A stretch of DNA of 7,440 bases, taken from positions 1 through 7,440 of the forward strand of contig WTAG01000709.1 in assembly GCA_013139755.1 (NCBI GenBank). Direction: 5' to 3'. This document shows positions 6,126 through 7,440 of the stretch, one piece after another. The translations under genes were made by a program, and so were the position numbers. Below the pieces are notes generated by a model. The model did not search any database. It saw only the letters and a list, made by a program, of their open reading frames with translations, and was not told the origin of the DNA. The DNA comes from Methylomarinum sp. (GTDB lineage Bacteria; Pseudomonadota; Gammaproteobacteria; Methylococcales; Methylomonadaceae). How positions within the stretch are numbered: position 1 is the first letter of the stretch; each line of letters starts with the position of its first letter.

Positions 6126-6575
6126 TTACGCCTCAGCAGCAATCTCAATTGACATTGTTACAACTACATCTGTATGTAGGTTAACATCAATATCGTAAGT
6201 ACCAATTTGACGAATCACACCTTCAGGCAATCTGATTTCGTGTCTCTCAACTTTAGCACCTGCTTCAGTAATTGCATCGGCAATATTCTGAGTACCCACA
6301 GAACCGAACAGTTTACCTTCATCACCTGCTTTATGAGGGATTACAACAGTCAATTTACCTACAGCCTCTCCACGCGCATTAGCTGCTGCCAATTTCTCTG
6401 CTGCTGCTTTTTCAAGCTCAGCACGACGCGCTTCAAATTCTTTAATTTTTTCTGCTGTAGCTGCTGCTGCTTTACCTTGTGGAACAAGATAATTTCTACC
6501 GTAACCTGCTTTAATCGTAACTTTATCACCTAAGTTACCTAAATTAGCTACTTTTTCAAGAAGAATAACTTCCAT
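6126..6575 (-). CDS. rplI: 50S ribosomal protein L9
   Basis: L9 binds 23S rRNA near the base of the L1 stalk and helps maintain reading-frame fidelity. The 149 residues equal the E. coli length. The N-terminal rRNA-binding domain carries the family signature in VANLGNLGDKV and AGYGRNYLVPQGKA (9-19 and 23-36). An Ala/Glu/Lys-rich connecting helix (about 40-75, with EARRAELEKAAAEKLAAANA) follows. The C-terminal domain has KAGDEGKLFGSVG, NIADAI and EIRLPEGVIRQIG. The ATG at 6575 has a strong AAAGGGG Shine-Dalgarno about 8 nt upstream. It follows the DUF2232 gene by 46 bp and is almost joined to hldD, so all three are probably co-transcribed, with the promoter likely upstream of rpsF/rpsR outside the window (inferred from the usual gene order). 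Confidence 0.98.
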   Translation of the reverse strand: MEVILLEKVANLGNLGDKVTIKAGYGRNYLVPQGKAAAATAEKIKEFEARRAELEKAAAEKLAAANARGEAVGKLTVVIPHKAGDEGKLFGSVGTQNIADAITEAGAKVERHEIRLPEGVIRQIGTYDIDVNLHTDVVVTMSIEIAAEA

Positions 6576-6621
6576 CTTTTATACCCCTTTACATCGATTA
6601 ACATCGAATTCTCAAGAACAA

Positions 6622-7440
6622 TTAAGTTTTCGTTTTATTTAAAAGTTTAGTACGTAAGTCCAGCCAAGCATCAATAATCCCAACGATAATCACAATAGCG
6701 ATCACATGAGGAACTAGTACGAGTGTTATATACAAAAAAGGCACCATAAAGCGCCTGGTTTTCATTTCAGAAAACGCAGTATGCAATATAGCGGTCCCTA
6801 TGAATGTATATAAAACGACAAAAAGAATGGTGATATTCCAGCATACTTCTGCAATAAACCCTGACATTAGCCAAGCTATTATTGCCACTAAAACACTACC
6901 TATCGCCACTCTGGGATGTACCCGTAATGACAAATACTCTTCTCTAAATCCGCCTGGATTATATAATACTGACTGCCACCATCTAGCCAAAAAAAGACCA
7001 AATATCAAGCCATATACCGTTCCTGCTACAATGCCTCCCGTCATATAATGGGAAAACATCTGAACTGACTGTTTTACTTCATCGACAGAAACATCAGTAC
7101 CATTCGCCAGCATGGGTTGAACCATCTGGCTAAGCACCGAATTCCATAGCGCCGCAGGATTATCGACATATAAATAAAAGCCAATAACACTTGCAACGCC
7201 AAGCAATACAGCAATTTGTACAGCAATAGCGAGTTGGTTTCCTTCTCTTAGCACAATCGAAATCAACCAAATTGGTAGCCATAAAATCAATCCATAAAAT
7301 AAAGCGAATTGAAAACTACCAAAAAGAAAGAAACCTAGTAATGCCGCAGAAAGACAGGCACAAATAAGAACATAAAGCCCTTCAGATGCACCTCGCCTAA
7401 GAGTCACTAATGCAACAGAGGCTGAACTTACAATACTTAC
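6622..7440 (-). CDS. DUF2232 family multi-pass membrane protein (5' end outside window)
   Basis: The frame stays open to the window edge, so the N terminus is missing; 272 residues are visible. A GTG at 7407 is not the likely start, because the codons before it (VSIVSSASVALV) continue as the end of a first membrane helix. Counting from the edge, further hydrophobic segments lie at about 22-40, 43-63, 70-92, 134-154, 179-197, 200-222 and 231-255. The family hallmark ARWWQSVLYNPGGFREEY (about 152-169) sits on a cytoplasmic-looking loop, and the tail is basic (RTKLLNKTKT). DUF2232 proteins are often encoded between rpsR and rplI in gammaproteobacteria, exactly as the position before rplI suggests here. 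The biochemical function is not established; distant similarity to Gram-positive YybS and transporter-like proteins is known. It should be read as a core-genome gene of unknown role. Confidence 0.9.
   Translation of the reverse strand, partial: VSIVSSASVALVTLRRGASEGLYVLICACLSAALLGFFLFGSFQFALFYGLILWLPIWLISIVLREGNQLAIAVQIAVLLGVASVIGFYLYVDNPAALWNSVLSQMVQPMLANGTDVSVDEVKQSVQMFSHYMTGGIVAGTVYGLIFGLFLARWWQSVLYNPGGFREEYLSLRVHPRVAIGSVLVAIIAWLMSGFIAEVCWNITILFVVLYTFIGTAILHTAFSEMKTRRFMVPFLYITLVLVPHVIAIVIIVGIIDAWLDLRTKLLNKTKT

Noticed and set aside
6207..6533. Plus-strand 108-codon frame across rplI
   Set aside because: It is rich in Cys, Phe and Ser, as expected from the antisense of an Ala/Lys/Glu-rich ribosomal protein.
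6800..7048. Plus-strand 82-codon frame across the DUF2232 gene
   Set aside because: Antisense shadow of membrane-protein coding sequence.

Overview
The window looks like a chromosomal segment of an AT-rich gammaproteobacterium. The support is a DUF2232 membrane protein directly before ribosomal protein L9 (an order known from Pseudomonas and other gammaproteobacteria), HldD and WaaA sequences that follow the E. coli enzymes closely, and several small palindromic repeats of kinds common in methanotroph-like and related gammaproteobacteria. The genus is a guess: a type I methanotroph relative would fit, but nothing here proves it. All convincing intact genes lie on the minus strand, so transcription runs from high to low coordinates.

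Right half (7440 to about 3758): a DUF2232 membrane protein cut by the window edge, then rplI (L9), hldD (ADP-heptose epimerase) 6 bp after rplI, a 151-bp gap holding a short hairpin repeat, then waaA (Kdo transferase). This joins the 3' end of a ribosomal-protein locus to inner-core lipopolysaccharide synthesis: HldD supplies ADP-L-glycero-D-manno-heptose, and WaaA adds the Kdo residues to lipid A on which those heptoses are built. The dnaB helicase gene that often follows rplI is absent.

Middle (3757 to 3229): 529 bp without an intact gene. It contains a 166-bp near-complete palindrome that looks like a miniature inverted-repeat transposable element, a possible broken small ORF with a good ribosome-binding site, and the region upstream of the next gene. 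Then comes a 722-residue response regulator with the order REC-PAS-GGDEF-EAL, a c-di-GMP signalling protein with a complete set of EAL catalytic residues, a degenerate GGDEF motif and an intact inhibitory-site motif.

Left end (1059 to 1): a 342-bp gap contains, on the plus strand, what reads as the truncated remains of a HigA-type antitoxin gene. Next to it is a short scrap resembling a shrunken copy of the 3' end of waaA. Then comes an unrecognised 170-residue acidic soluble protein with an operator-like dyad upstream, and finally a 27-bp-stem palindrome of the REP-like class. The left half therefore looks like an accessory, rearranged junction, while the right half is core genome. I found no complete new system; the most unusual material is the debris and palindromes between genes.
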